From NCBI GenBank assembly GCA_027475525.1, contig JAMWFC010000113.1, positions 1,600,001-1,664,000 on the forward strand: a stretch of DNA of 64,000 nt. Direction: 5' to 3'. Positions 1 to 10,840 of this stretch are shown one piece after another. Below the pieces are notes generated by a model. That model searched no databases. It saw only the letters and a program-made list of their open reading frames with translations, and was not told where the DNA came from. Both the position numbers and the translations under genes were made by a program. Position 1 is the first letter of the stretch, and each line of letters begins with the position of its first letter. This DNA is from Macrolepiota albuminosa (lineage: Eukaryota > Basidiomycota > Agaricomycetes > Agaricales > Agaricaceae).

Positions 1-527
1 CAGTCAATGCGTACCAGTCAAATAGAGGGCACGCAACAATTCAAGTAACCAAGTGAAAACAGTGTAAGCAGTGTAATATCAAGACTAACGAATACAACAT
101 AGAGGGCACGCAACAATTCAAGTAACCAAGTGAAAACAGTGTAAGCAGTGTAATATCAAGACTAACGAATACAACAGAGAACTACGCTTAAGTACTACGG
201 GACCGGGTCTTGGGGTTCTGGGGTGTCTGGGATGGGTTCCAGGAGTTATTGAGTAGCGGGCAGGGACTGTATACCTGGATTGTGCGTGTGGGGCACGCGA
301 TCAATTGGCGCGGAGGGAGCTGTGATGCGTGATGCGTGATGGCCGGAAGCAGTCGCATGATCCGGTCGTTGATCGGGGCTGGTAGCGGCTGATGGCGGTC
401 CTTGATGCGCGTGATGGCAGTGTCAGCGGTCGTGATGGCGGGGCGTGTCCTGTGGGGTTGGAGGGGGGGTCCCGGGTGGTGTTCCAGGGGTGTCCCGGGG
501 TGGGTCTGGGGGGGAGGGGTCGTGACA
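1..527 (-). repeat. LTR-like dispersed repeat, copy A (truncated by window edge)
   Basis: Read on the minus strand this begins TGTCACGACCCC at 527 and continues to the window edge. A diverged copy lies in the opposite orientation near 21632-22160. The two share the first base block, a proline- and histidine-rich pseudo-coding stretch and the sequence around TTTGACTG at the distal end. A TGTCACGACC start resembles LTR starts of Agaricomycete gypsy elements (recalled, not searched). No partner LTR or coding region is attached in this window. Confidence 0.5.
22..176. repeat. Perfect 77-bp tandem duplication (1 of 4)
   Basis: Positions 22-99 are repeated without mismatch at 99-176, a period of 77 bp. 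It lies inside the LTR-like repeat at the left edge of the window. Three other loci in the window show the same exact period in unrelated sequence, so it is probably an assembly junction artefact (inference). Confidence 0.9.
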
Positions 528-1339
528 TCAGCCACAGAGGCTCCTACAGGCCTTTTTGAGTCCATGTCATGAGTTTGATTGTCACTCGTTGCAATCTTTT
601 CATTCAGGGGGTCTGCACGATAGGCCATGGTCGGTCAGTAAGTATGTATGTTGTAAATAAAAGTCAAGTGATAGGCATCAAACCTTATATCCAGAGACTG
701 ACGCGTCGAGTGCTGCTGCAAAGAACACATTTTGCATGTTGCAAATACAGCCTGTCCTACGCAGAATCATTATGCGCCTCATCGCCATTGTACCTCTCAT
801 GGTTGTAGCTATCGCTGTTGGGTGACCAGGCATTGATGCCCTCCTTGTCAAGTAGTGCTCTTCATCGTTCCCATTCATCATGGCATTGTGGCTTGATCTT
901 AGATTCAGTTGAAAAGGCAAATGGCGAACCCGGAATATTTTTTGATCCTTGACAGTTTTCACCACTCAGACCACGTTACTTATCTCACTTTGGGTTGCAG
1001 TTCTGGTTTACAGGCAATGGGCCAGTTGATAATGTGAGACACGCTCATTGAAATACATGATATCGCCATGCAGCTGCATGTCTGCAAATGCTAAGCTACT
1101 CTTCCTCCCACAAATCGACATTGCCACAGTTTGTTTCCAGTTTCCTGGTACGTGAACTAACTAAAGATCAAGGTTTTACATCGTTAGAAAGACTGAGCAG
1201 CAAATCAAATATCAATGCACACTTCAAACAACCTTGCTCTCCCTTTCCTTCTACACGTCGCCCACCTCCTTCATCTTCCGTGCACAATAAAAATCCTATC
1301 ACGTCGAGGTCTTATGAGTCTTCCACTCAAATTACAAGA
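528..1339. other. No gene recognised
   Basis: Diverged, AT-balanced sequence between the LTR-like repeat and the urea permease relic. Short open frames exist on both strands but show no recognisable domain, no consistent splice sites and no start context. It may hold the decayed C-terminal end and 3' flank of the permease gene. Confidence 0.4.
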
Positions 1340-2060
1340 GAAGCAAAGATAACATGCACCTCACACCCCCTTCCTGTCCTCCCAAAGCGAAAATACAATC
1401 ACTACACCACACGATGCACCTATTCCAACCCATGCACCAAACCTGTGTACGTTGTATACAGTCTGGCAAAGAAAAGCGGAAGGGGGATGAGAATGAGGAT
1501 AGTGATAATCTGTGTGGTGCAAGGTGAGTAATCATGAAAAATAGCATGAGGTATGGAGAAGGAGCAAGAAAGGGGACGTACAAGAGCGAGGGAGTAGAGG
1601 GCAAGTTTGAATGATTTGTTTAGGAGGATAGGATCAAGGTCAGCATCGTTGGATAAACCGAGGTCAAAGGGGGATACGTCAGTATTGTTGATAGATGAGA
1701 CATTGGCAGATGATGCATTGATGATTCCTTCTTGTCATCGACAGCACTGGCTTTGATTTTCTCATCTGTCTGGGAGCCTTTGGGTGATTTTAGTTCAGAG
1801 TTGTGGTGATTCAGGTGGGTTGCATTCATTGCACGTGTCATAGAAAAATTGAAGTTCTCTGAGAACTACAGACAACAATGATGAATCAGTTCACTAACAT
1901 TTCTGGCTAGAGAATTGGACACATACGCACAAAACACGACCTTCTAGCGCAACAATTGCACCCACAAAAGTTCCCTGCCAGCATCGCCAGATCCCCTCTG
2001 GTGGTCTGCCAATATAAGTATTACATCACTTTATCCTTCTTTGAAAAATAAAAATTGCGC
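1340..2060 (-). pseudogene. DUR3-type urea permease relic, C-terminal part
   Basis: Minus-strand fragments match the C-terminal third of sodium/solute-symporter family urea permeases of the DUR3 type, which carry urea across the plasma membrane. From 2060 downward one reads GDLAMLAGNF, the conserved GDYPMLAGNL-like segment. Near 1600-1660 comes a DADLDPILLNKSFKLALYS segment, then after a GT-AG intron a hydrophobic IITILILIPLPLFF helix near 1470-1510. Frames shift and stops occur between the pieces. The upstream part of the gene resumes at 15329 on the other side of a gypsy element. Recognition rests on several short motifs in the correct order; it is clearly non-functional. Confidence 0.72.
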
Positions 2061-3105
2061 TGATGACGCCAACTATGGTTGGGTGTGCTGGACGTATACA
2101 CAGTACAACGCCGTCTCCAGCGCTTGGCATGCGTAGTTGTGAGGAGTCCTGACAGGGTCCCGGTGTGCTCAAGCAGAGGTGGTAAAACAATGCGCTAAAT
2201 TATAGCGCTGCGGGGGCTACCTGGTAGACGGTAAGCATTGTAGTTTAAACAAAGATATTGAAGAAAAGACAAGTAGCGCAATGTATTGTGCCTGAAGGTG
2301 GCATCGTAAATGACGAAGACAAGATAGACAAGACTAGCGCCCGACTTAGTGACAAAGTCGAAGGAAGCTAATGTGATTTGAATGCTAAGTGTAACTGTGT
2401 GCTCAAGGGGTTACGATTTGTTGTTATATACATGTAAGGTAGCTATTTTATACTATGCACTACCGTGTTTGCCAAGATACAAGTCCATCTGCAGCGCTAC
2501 CTCCTAGCGCCTCTCCTCATGGTTTCCTCTAACAGTGACCTGTCAACGGCGACCAATGGCGTTATGACCCACGGTAACCAGCGGCGACTCTATATTGGCT
2601 TAGAATTGCATGAGTCTGCTCACTTTTATTATAACTCTGATTGGCCAGGCTGTTCCGGGGTATGGTCAGAAAATCCTTGACAGACGCCGTGAGCACTAAT
2701 ATCAGCGCTACTCATTGTATCAGTTCCTGACAGGTCCAGATGTCAGATTTAAGTATATTCAGTGCCACCATCATTGATCCTTTTAGACTTCTGATTAAAG
2801 TGCCTCGTCAAATGGCAGCACCTGCTGCAGGCTCCTTCTGGAAGTGATTGGGGTTTAGTTAGAGTCCTCTCCCACCATTGTGTTAGCGCTATACGTTATG
2901 AGCCTCCTTCGTCCTTGGAATAGGCGAATGGAGTGTGCTGAAGGTCTGGTAGCTAGTGGTTAGAGTAAATGGCTAAGTCCTGTAGAAGGTTGCCAGAGCT
3001 AGGGCTGCTATATATTCCCAACTGGTCACTAGAGTCTTCAGTTTGTCAAGTGTTGATCAGTCTATAATGTCCCTTGATGTGCTCAGTCCAAGTAGAAGCC
3101 TATCA
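2061..3105 (-). repeat. Gypsy element 1, left LTR (3' LTR in element sense)
   Basis: Begins TGATGACGCC and ends AGCCTATCA on the plus strand. It aligns throughout with 14260-15328; differences are scattered, mostly transitions, plus a block of about 24 bp present only in the right copy near 14755-14778. Related LTR sequence recurs reversed at 20549-21591 and, with an extended end, at 26391-28084. Confidence 0.93.
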
Positions 3106-3117
3106 TCTCCCCCCAAC
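3106..3117 (-). promoter_or_regulatory. Polypurine tract of gypsy element 1
   Basis: TCTCCCCCCAA on the plus strand, so a G/A-rich tract on the minus strand, directly abutting the inner edge of the left LTR. This is the expected plus-strand DNA priming site and fixes the element's minus orientation. Confidence 0.75.
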
Positions 3118-3194
3118 TGAAAAATTGACTGTCCTCAGTCAAACACTGTTATTAATTTGACTGTGCTACGGTCCGTATGATGCCGCCGGCGCCT

Positions 3195-3202
3195 TATAAA
3201 AG
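3195..3202 (+). promoter_or_regulatory. TATA box of antisense accessory gene
   Basis: TATAAAAG lies 57 bp upstream of the ATG at 3252 and just inside the left LTR, in the strand opposite to gag-pol. Its distance to the start codon suits a short 5' leader. It suggests a dedicated promoter for the plus-strand gene. Confidence 0.55.
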
Positions 3203-3251
3203 TCGTTTTCAGCACTTCACCTTCTCATGTTTTCCTTCCCATCTTTCCAAC

Positions 3252-5733
3252 ATGTCCACTTCTTTCGATGCCTCTGCTCTCTGCAATTTCCTGGCTAAGG
3301 CCTCCTATTTATTCGATCACGCTAAGTCTGTCGGTCCCGCTGATGCACCACAAACCGTCCCTGGCATTATGCAACTCTATCGGTGCTGGCTCATGGTCCA
3401 CGGCTCTGACAGTTCCTGGGTGTGGGGTGTCAAGGTTCATGAATGGTGCATGGCTCGGTACCGCAAATATGAGAGTGCTGATTGGTTACTACCATTTGCA
3501 GACTTGTTCATAAGTTTTTAGGTTTGATTTTGGATTTGTGGTGCTAAGGTTCAGCGCCTATACTAGGCTCCTTCTCTGTCTGATGAGATCGATGCCCTGC
3601 TGGCTAGTACCAAGGTTGGTGAAGTGAGTTATCTCCTCTTCTTCCTCACATTTTCCATGTTAACCCTGAGTAGTCAGTTGCTATGTTGCCCACCGTCACC
3701 AGTCTTCCTAGTGCCCCATTGGCCTCTACCATTCCTTCCACTTCGGCTGCTCCTGCTGCTCCTGTTTCTGTTCTGCCTTCTCCCATTCTTGGTAGTCCTT
3801 TTTGTGGCGATGCTTCTCCTGCTTGTACTGCGCCTCCTCATTCAGCCATCAAACAGATTGCCGTTACCGCCAGTGAGCCCCGGCCCAGACCTACCCATAC
3901 TATTTCTTGCCTTCCCCCCCGTAACTTCACTGTTGTTATTAATTGTGCGCTCCCTGCTCTCGCTAGCCCTCCTAAACGTACCGTGCGTTCTTGTTTTCCT
4001 GCCTCTAGTTCTTCTACTAACTTTGCTTCTCAGATCAATCTTCCTGCTTGTGTTGCCCCTTTATATGTTGTAAGTGTTTTCCTTTTAAGATTGCTTGTCT
4101 CTAGTGCCTGATCGAGCCCTCCTTAGGTGCCCAACCAAACTATGTTTACTGACACGGAGCTTTGTAATTTGCTGTGTCTTCGTCGCAATATTACCGTCAT
4201 TGATACCGGCCTCTCAGCTGGTGTCCAGGTACTCAGCGCTAAGAAGAAGGTTATGGTGGCACCCGTGGAGCACCGTGCCTTTAGGGCAAAGATTGGCACG
4301 GTAAGTGCTTGTTTGTCCCTGAAAGGTTGATGACGTTGCTAACTTCTTTCTCAGTGTGATAAATGCTGGTCTGAGAACGATCCCGAGGGTTGCTGGTTTC
4401 CTACCGCCTCTTTCCCCTGCTACCGCTGTGATGCGCTGAAATGGGGTTGTGCCTTCAATGGGATTCGTACTCATGAACGTGGTAGGGACGCTATCATGCA
4501 ACACAATTACAAGCGCACAGTCTTAGTTTGTAATGCCCAGATCTTCATGCTGCAGCAACGCAATCTGGCCGCTACTTGTCAGCCCACTGTGATTAGCGCT
4601 GCAAGCCTAGCGCTTCCCATCACCCAAGATGGTACCACCGTGGCGGCCCCCTTTGCCTGCTCTCCCCATTGTCCCATCCCTTCAAAGCGTAAGCCTGTTG
4701 TCGCCTCTCCTGGCAAGAGTCCCGGTAAGTGCCAGGAGCTAGCGCCTGCTACTCCCGTAGTCTTGTCTTCTACCGAGTTGTCTACTGATGAAGGCAAGGA
4801 TACTGAGAGGGATGCTGAGGGCGAGGATGACGATGAGGCTGGGCCTGTAGTCAACACTGATGCGCTGTTGGCAGTACGCGCTCTTTTGCTTTGCCTTACT
4901 CCCCCTATCGCCGCTAACCCTTATCAGAGTGGCCCCAGTGGTAATCAGTGCGTAGTCTTTGAGTTTTCCTTGTCAGGTTGCACTAACTTCTTTGTCGCCA
5001 GGTCCCCTACTCCTTCGCTTCCTGTTGTCATGAATATCCCTCCTGCCAAAGATGTCGTGATGTTGGTTGCTGGCACTACCCCTGCTTCCAAGCCTGTTGT
5101 GGCTAGTGCCTCCCCTGTCGCCCTTCCTAATACCCCATCTCTTACCCCTCCTTGTAGCCTCTCTTCCTTCCCCAGTACTCGTGAGTCCTCCACTGCACCT
5201 GAGTCCGAAGGGACCTTAGTGGCTCAGGGCGAGCGTCGTCGCCGCTGGAGGTACTTGCCTTCTTATGGCATCCACCTTTCCTCCGCTAGGGCCATGTCCC
5301 CAGACGATGAGCACCATGAATGGACCCCCCATGCTCCCATAACCGTTTGAGTAAGTCTGCATTTCCTAGTCAGTTCACCTTTTCTCTGACCTCCGCTAAG
5401 TTCGATCCCTTCTGGACTCTTCTCCCCGCCATGCGTGTTTCTGGCGATGCCTACCCTTGGCTTGGAGATGAGTTTTCTTATCCTGTCACTCCCCTTTGTC
5501 CTGCCGCTGATCTCCATCAACAACTTTGCCAGGTTGAGGATGCGACCGACGTCATCAGTAGCGAACTTGCCCTCCTACATCCTCGTGTCTCCACCTTAGC
5601 GTGCCGTGAGCTCCTCCTGCTTGAGCTCCATGACGACATCACTGATGCGCTTGAGTGGCAAGCAAGTAATGCCATTCAGGATGGGGACTTGCTTCCTTTG
5701 AGTGATCCCGCTCCTTCTGAGTCTGATGCGTAG
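3252..5733 (+). CDS. Antisense accessory gene of gypsy element, zinc-cluster-like protein
   Basis: A multi-exon gene runs opposite to gag-pol. The first exon (from ATG 3252) encodes an STSFDASALCNFLAKASYLF start. A later exon covers 3683-4069, then a GTAAGT...TTAG intron 4070-4126, exon 4127-4300, a GTAAGT...CTCAG intron 4301-4354 and a large exon from 4355. All three junctions keep phase 0. At 4355-4450 lies a six-cysteine motif, C-x2-C-x8-C-x8-C-x2-C-x6-C, close to the Zn(II)2Cys6 cluster but with x8 for the usual x6. It is followed by a K/R-rich patch, a Ser/Pro/Thr- and acid-rich stretch (DEGKDTERDAEGEDDDEA) and an acidic C-terminal part ending near 5733. A likely intron is 4949-5002. A frame change near 5330-5390 could be an unplaced intron or decay. 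Function unknown; nucleic-acid binding is inference. Confidence 0.6.
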
Positions 5734-6260
5734 TTGCCGGCCCATAGCGCTTCGAACCTTTGCAAACTTTGTAATTTTTGATACATAGTCTTGTGATAGC
5801 CACACTAAAATAAACGCTCCCCCCTCTTGTTCCAAAATTGTCAGTTTGTAAGTAATCAAAATACAAAGTAAGAAAAAGGGGAAACGCTCAGTAAATCATC
5901 ATGGCGTAGAAAATCCCTATTACCAGCATGACCCAATAGCCAATATCGTGCCAGCCTAGGAAGAAATAGGTATCGTCTGTAGAAAAATAAGTTGATTCAT
6001 GCAAGAAGTTTTAATGTATAAGAAATAGAGTGCCACTGATCGCTTATGATTATTTGGTGATGGTGGCTATAAGTGCTAGATCTTGAAGGTTAACTTCCCC
6101 TTTGTGCAACCTAAAAATAAGATAGGCGCATCTTATTGGTTTGTGTCTGCATCAGGGTCCAAGCCCCTTGAGAAGTGCTCTCCCATGCTGTCGCTAGCTG
6201 AAACACTGCCCAAGTCCTATAAATTGCCCATGCCATGATGGGATCTCATCAGTCTTCACG

Positions 6261-6667
6261 ATGGAAAGCCCAACTGGCATCATGTGGTCTCCCTGCTGTG
6301 ATCGTGCTCATCTCGTGATTGATCCCCCCACCTTCTTGGAACGTGCGACCTCCTTTTTCCACCATTACCCAGCCATTGGCATGCCCGGACTAACTGATGG
6401 AGTCGCTGAGTTAGGTCGTCGCTGCCAGCTACTTTGTGTGGCTTGTGAGATTTGGAATGACGACCTGCCGCTGACTTGTTTTGGTATGGAGAAGAACTGG
6501 AGTCAGATTTTTCAGGTGCGCTCTTGCCTTTTTCGCTCTTCTTCTCTTCTGATAGTCGCCAAATAAAGCAAATCGCGACCAAGGAAACAAAAGAGCGTCT
6601 TGAGTTGCTGCTGGAGAAGAGTCACTATCTGATTTGTCGCCTTACTACCCTGTCTTCTTCCTTCTAA
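6261..6667 (+). CDS. Second antisense ORF in gypsy element, unknown
   Basis: An open frame starts at ATG 6261 (MESPTGIMWSPCCDRAHLVI) and runs to about 6515. There a GTGCGC...TGATAG stretch could be a short intron. A second open segment to 6667 is charged and helical (QIKQIATKETKERLELLLEK). The two segments do not join in frame with the splice sites I can see, so it may be slightly decayed. No family recognised. It is about 530 bp downstream of the first antisense gene and on the same strand. Confidence 0.35.
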
Positions 6668-7008
6668 CGTGTTGCCTCGCTAGGCGCCCTGCTCGTCTAC
6701 TGGTGGCCGGCTTTTTCGCGGTCCTACTGAAGGCTGGAGGCCTCCCAGGCCTCTCCTTTTGCCTGGTCCTTGATGCTCGTCCATCTACTATGTTGCTTAT
6801 GTAAGTCGGCTCCTTCTTTTCCGTGGCGCCACCGGGCTGACAGATTTTGGCTAGTTGATTTCTTTTGTCGTAGTTATATGAAATGCATCGCTGTTGTCCC
6901 CCCCATGATTGTTTTGCGCATGTAAGAGTTCCCAAGTATCTGCGACCCTGCAAGCAGCTTGAGGTATTTCATGGGTTCTGGCGCTGTTAACCCGGTTAGT
7001 ATCATATC

Positions 7009-7673
7009 ATGCCAGAACCTTCCCTCCTTCTTGATGATCCCGTACTCGTTCACCAGCCTGTCATCCTAGATCACCTCAAGCGCATTCTCGTGCTAATGCC
7101 TGCTGGTGGCTTTCTGCACAAGAACAGTAACATAATGACCCTTGTGTGCTGGTACTGGATTCTGCTAGCGGCCTCCGACAAATGGGAGATAGATACAGAC
7201 CCTGCTCTAGTCACCGTAAACCCTTTATTAGCGTGTGCTTTAGGTAATACTTATGCGTTTCATAGGAGCCCGTTACCGGTACCGCTTTGAGTCTCCATAG
7301 CCTTCTCCGCAAGACCGGGAGTTTGGTTAGTGCCTATACCCCTTTTCTCCTGATCTTGGTTAGCTAACTCCTTGCCCTTTTCTAGAGCCTTTCATGGCTC
7401 CTTCTTCCAGTTCTTGTTAATCTTAGCGCTAGTAGAGCCGTGCTCGCCCACGTGGTCATTCCTTTTATGGCTTTAGAGCGTCGCCTGGATGAGACCAGGT
7501 GGTACTTGTCCCCTGCTCGTTCCGCCGCTTCCCCGGGCCCTTCCTGTGCTCCACCTACAGTCGCTCTTCCCGTGCCTCCTCACGCTCCAGTGCCTCCCCC
7601 TCCAGTCGCTTCTCCCGTGCCACCTAACACTGCGATGCATCCCCCTTCCAGTGCTCCTCCTGCCTATAGGTGA
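7009..7673 (+). CDS. Possible third antisense ORF region in gypsy element
   Basis: Two plus-strand open segments: 7009-7290 (93 codons, MPEPSLLLDDPVLVHQPVIL start, hydrophobic middle) and 7440-7673, which is rich in Pro, Ala and Ser with a PVPPHAPVPPPP-like tract. They could be exons of one small gene or remnants. No domain recognised; the proline-rich part may only reflect biased composition. Confidence 0.25.
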
Positions 7674-7862
7674 CACAAGGAGCGAGTCAAGGGCCCTCGT
7701 CGGCGGTCTTTGTCGTTGTCTTAGATTTTGTAGTCAAAGATAGTTTGGTAGTGCCACCTGTATCAGTATTGTCTATTTATTCACCCTTTTGTGGTTGCTG
7801 TTGCATGCTTTAAGTCCGTAGCAGGAGGCACTAACCACTGGCGCCTCGTTTCTCATGGTCTT

Positions 7863-9188
7863 TTACTGTTCCTCTTCGTCATCAGGAGTGATCTCATCAT
7901 CGTCCACCAACTTGGTTTCTTCAAGCTCTCGCAGTTTGGCCATGTCAATGTCTAGTGCCGGCAAAGGTAGTGGAATATGTTCACATGCTAAGTAGGGAAT
8001 GAGTTGAAACGCCGCTACCAGTTGATGCAAAACCAAGCTGTCCAACTTGCAGAGTACGTAGGCTCCTCCCCTATTGCGGGAAACTACTATGAGGGGCCCT
8101 AGGTATCGAGGTTGCATCTTTTTGTTATGGGTAACTTCGATTTTTGAGTTGCGCATTAGCACTAAGGCGCTAGCTGTAAAGTTGTAGTCTCAGATAGTAG
8201 CGCTATGCTCGCTCTCAAATCGTAATGTGGCCTGTCATCTAGCTTGAAATACCACCTCGTGTAGGCGCTCTAGATTCTCCATGCGTTGTTGTAAGTCAAT
8301 GGCATGCCTAGCAATCAGATCGGTAGAGGACAGGATTGAGTTAGGTGGGGGTTGTAAGTACGTCACCTCCACAATGTCCGCTGGGAGCAGGGGATGGGTG
8401 CCAGTCGCCACGTAGTAAGGAGAACAGCCCATCCTCTTCCATATGGTAACTCGTTCAGACCAAAAGACCAAATAAGTCGCTTCACTCCAGCAACTTTTGT
8501 CACCGTCTACCACCTTAAATAGTGCCTGTCGTACATCAAAATGTGGCCTTTTCACTATACTGTTAGCGTGTTTATTGTATCCTGAGACTCGAATATGCTA
8601 TATGTTGTATTTCTTAGCGAGGTAGGTAAGCGCCTTAACTATTGGCGCTCCATTGTCTGTAACAATCTCGTGAAGGGCTCCCCACCTGCAAATAACATCT
8701 TTGAAGAGCCACTTAGCTATAGCGTCGGTATTTTCCCACTGGAGCATATGGAACTCCAGCCAATGTACCAAAGAACACCTTCCTTGGATAATGTACTTGT
8801 AGCGCCCCGACTTGGGCATGTGCATAGTGTCGATATATATCTTTCCGAACAAGGGTGCTGGAGTCGCTACGGTTGGGGGAATAAGAACTTGGCGCATCTG
8901 CTGGATTTGGCAGAGATGACAAGTGCAAATATACCATGCGATATTGGCGCTAACTTGAGGCCACCAAAAATGTTCCAATAAATTTGCCCGCGTCGCGTAG
9001 AGTCCTCAATGTCCCAAGTTGTCGTGCATAGCATGCAGAATCCTAATGCGGCCATCTGGTTTGATTACCAATTTGTGAGCGCCAGCCCTATTTCGTCGCC
9101 AAAGCCGATTCTCAACTATAAAGAAAGTTGTTGTGTATCGAATGAAAGTGGTGTATTCCGTATCTGTAAGGTCTGATGGTTGGCGCAA
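7863..9188 (-). pseudogene. Gypsy element 1 integrase region of pol
   Basis: Three minus-strand segments encode integrase in order. At 9188-9006 is the pre-integrase region. At 8978-8598 a CTCHLCQIQQ zinc-binding motif precedes catalytic-core landmarks IDTMHMPKSG (first Asp) and VTDNGAP (second Asp). At 8555-8235 the core's distal part reads SPYYVATGTHPLLPADI. The last segment, 8162-7863, contains PRYLGPLIVVSRNRGGAY, typical of the gypsy integrase C-terminal domain. Stops and frame changes separate the pieces, so the enzyme cannot be made. It ends at the start of the antisense gene region. Confidence 0.82.
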
Positions 9189-9497
9189 ATCCTGTAGCCA
9201 CTTCCTAACCTGATCAACTCAGTGGTCTTCTGACTTAGCCTTGGCACTACGAGGTACCGCCAAATATGGGAGGTTGCGACTATCTTCCCGTAAAGGTCTG
9301 GGTTCCTCGACTATCTTTAGATCATTAGATGGCTTAGCGATGTTATAGATACTGGCCGTGTAAAAAGTTGATGGAGCCTGATACGGTTTAGGTTGATACA
9401 GGGTGATAGGGTGTAGCCAGGTCGAGATAGGTTGGTCTTTGCAAAGGGCTGAAATAGGCAATTGAATAATATGTATGAAACCGTGCAACCAGTCAAT

Positions 9498-10811
9498 CTA
9501 GTCGTCAAATACGTCATTATCGCTTTTGTCTAGCGCTTCGTCCTCTGGCTGCCTAGGTCGTCTAGATAGTTCATCAGGTCCATGAAACATACTCTTGACG
9601 TGCACAAGCTCGAAGTGGAACATCAGTATCGCTACTACCCAGCAATTCATGCTAGCCGAAGGTTGAATGTCTGGATTCTGGAACATTCCTTTGATATAGC
9701 ATGCGTCAACTTTGACAATCAGGTTTTGAACCCCAATAAGATACATGTGTAGCGCCTGGAACGCTCGAAACAATCCATACAATTCCAGTTTGGGCTGACT
9801 ATAGTGCGATTCTCTGTCGTTTAGGGTAATCAATCTGAAGCAATTGTAGCACCTGATTTTTTGATTCACACCATCACATTGACATAAAAAGAAGCCGACC
9901 GCAATGTAAGAGGTGTCAACAGCAAGTATAACGGGATCGGACATAGTATAGTCAATGGGTACCAATGGCTTTGCTTCCTGCAGCGCCTTCACTAAATCCT
10001 TTTGGGCATTAATTTGGTCGGGTCCGAATTTAAAGGGGACCCCTGAACGAGTTAAGCGATTTAGCATGTGCACTTGATGTGAAAAATGGTGTATGAACAT
10101 GCGCAGCATGCCTACCATGCCTAAAAATGCGCAAACTTCCAAGAGATTATGGCAGACTCCCCGCTTTTCCAGAAGCGCTAATCGGCTCTCCTCAGGGATC
10201 CTGCCCTCTGGCATGCAAACGTAAGAACCAACTTGTGTCCTGAGAACGTTCTGCCACAATACTTCATGCGCTGGAGCACCTGGTTAACCAATTGGAAGAA
10301 GTCCCATAGCGCCATGTGGATCTTGGGATTTTCTGGGTGCACTTCGGGCTTGCCATTTACAAGACGCCAATCTTTTGGGCTCTTAATGCCTACGTTGTCG
10401 ATAAAACTAAGCACATGGTGGGGTATCTTGGGTTGTAGAATAAATGTAATGTCGTTGTGGAATATGGGTACCAAATTTGTCCATCCCATAGGAAGGGTAA
10501 CCAGTCGTAGCACCCCAAATGGTGTTTGAAATGTCGTCAAATTGCGAGAGGAAGGGTGAATTAAGCGTTTGTCATAGCCAACGTACAGATCCAGGGTAGC
10601 GCCACATATTCTTCCCACGAATGACTCAGCGACATGATTGGAAAAGGGCAGTACCCCTGAATGACGAATTGTGACTTTGTTTAGCGGTTCCAAACTGTGA
10701 ACTATACATAGCTTTCCATTTTTCTTTAGTACACAAAACCATTGTGATCAGTAGGCTGAATTGGAAGGCTTGTAAACTCCTGCCGCTATTTTGGAACAAA
10801 TAATTTGGCAA
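9498..10811 (-). pseudogene. Gypsy element 1 reverse transcriptase and RNase H region of pol
   Basis: Minus-strand segments 10693-10178 and 10259-9498 overlap and differ in frame, so the gene is broken by an indel near 10200. RT landmarks: LVTLPMGWTN, HNDITFILQP and the active-site box, here FIDNVGIKSP instead of the expected [YF]-I-D-D. The connection domain (FLGMVGMLRMFI, QKDLVKALQEAKPLVPIDY) and RNase H start (LAVDTSYIAVGFFLCQ) follow. The second active-site Asp appears changed to Asn by a G-to-A transition, so RT activity would be lost even without the frameshift. Confidence 0.85.
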
Positions 10812-10840
10812 ACTTCAGCTTCAATCCCTGGCGGTATAGG

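Noticed and set aside
3624..4073. Plus-strand frame encoding a very Leu/Pro-rich, membrane-like protein
   Set aside because: It is the out-of-frame shadow of the accessory-gene exon at 3683-4069, which has matching splice sites and continues into the cysteine motif.
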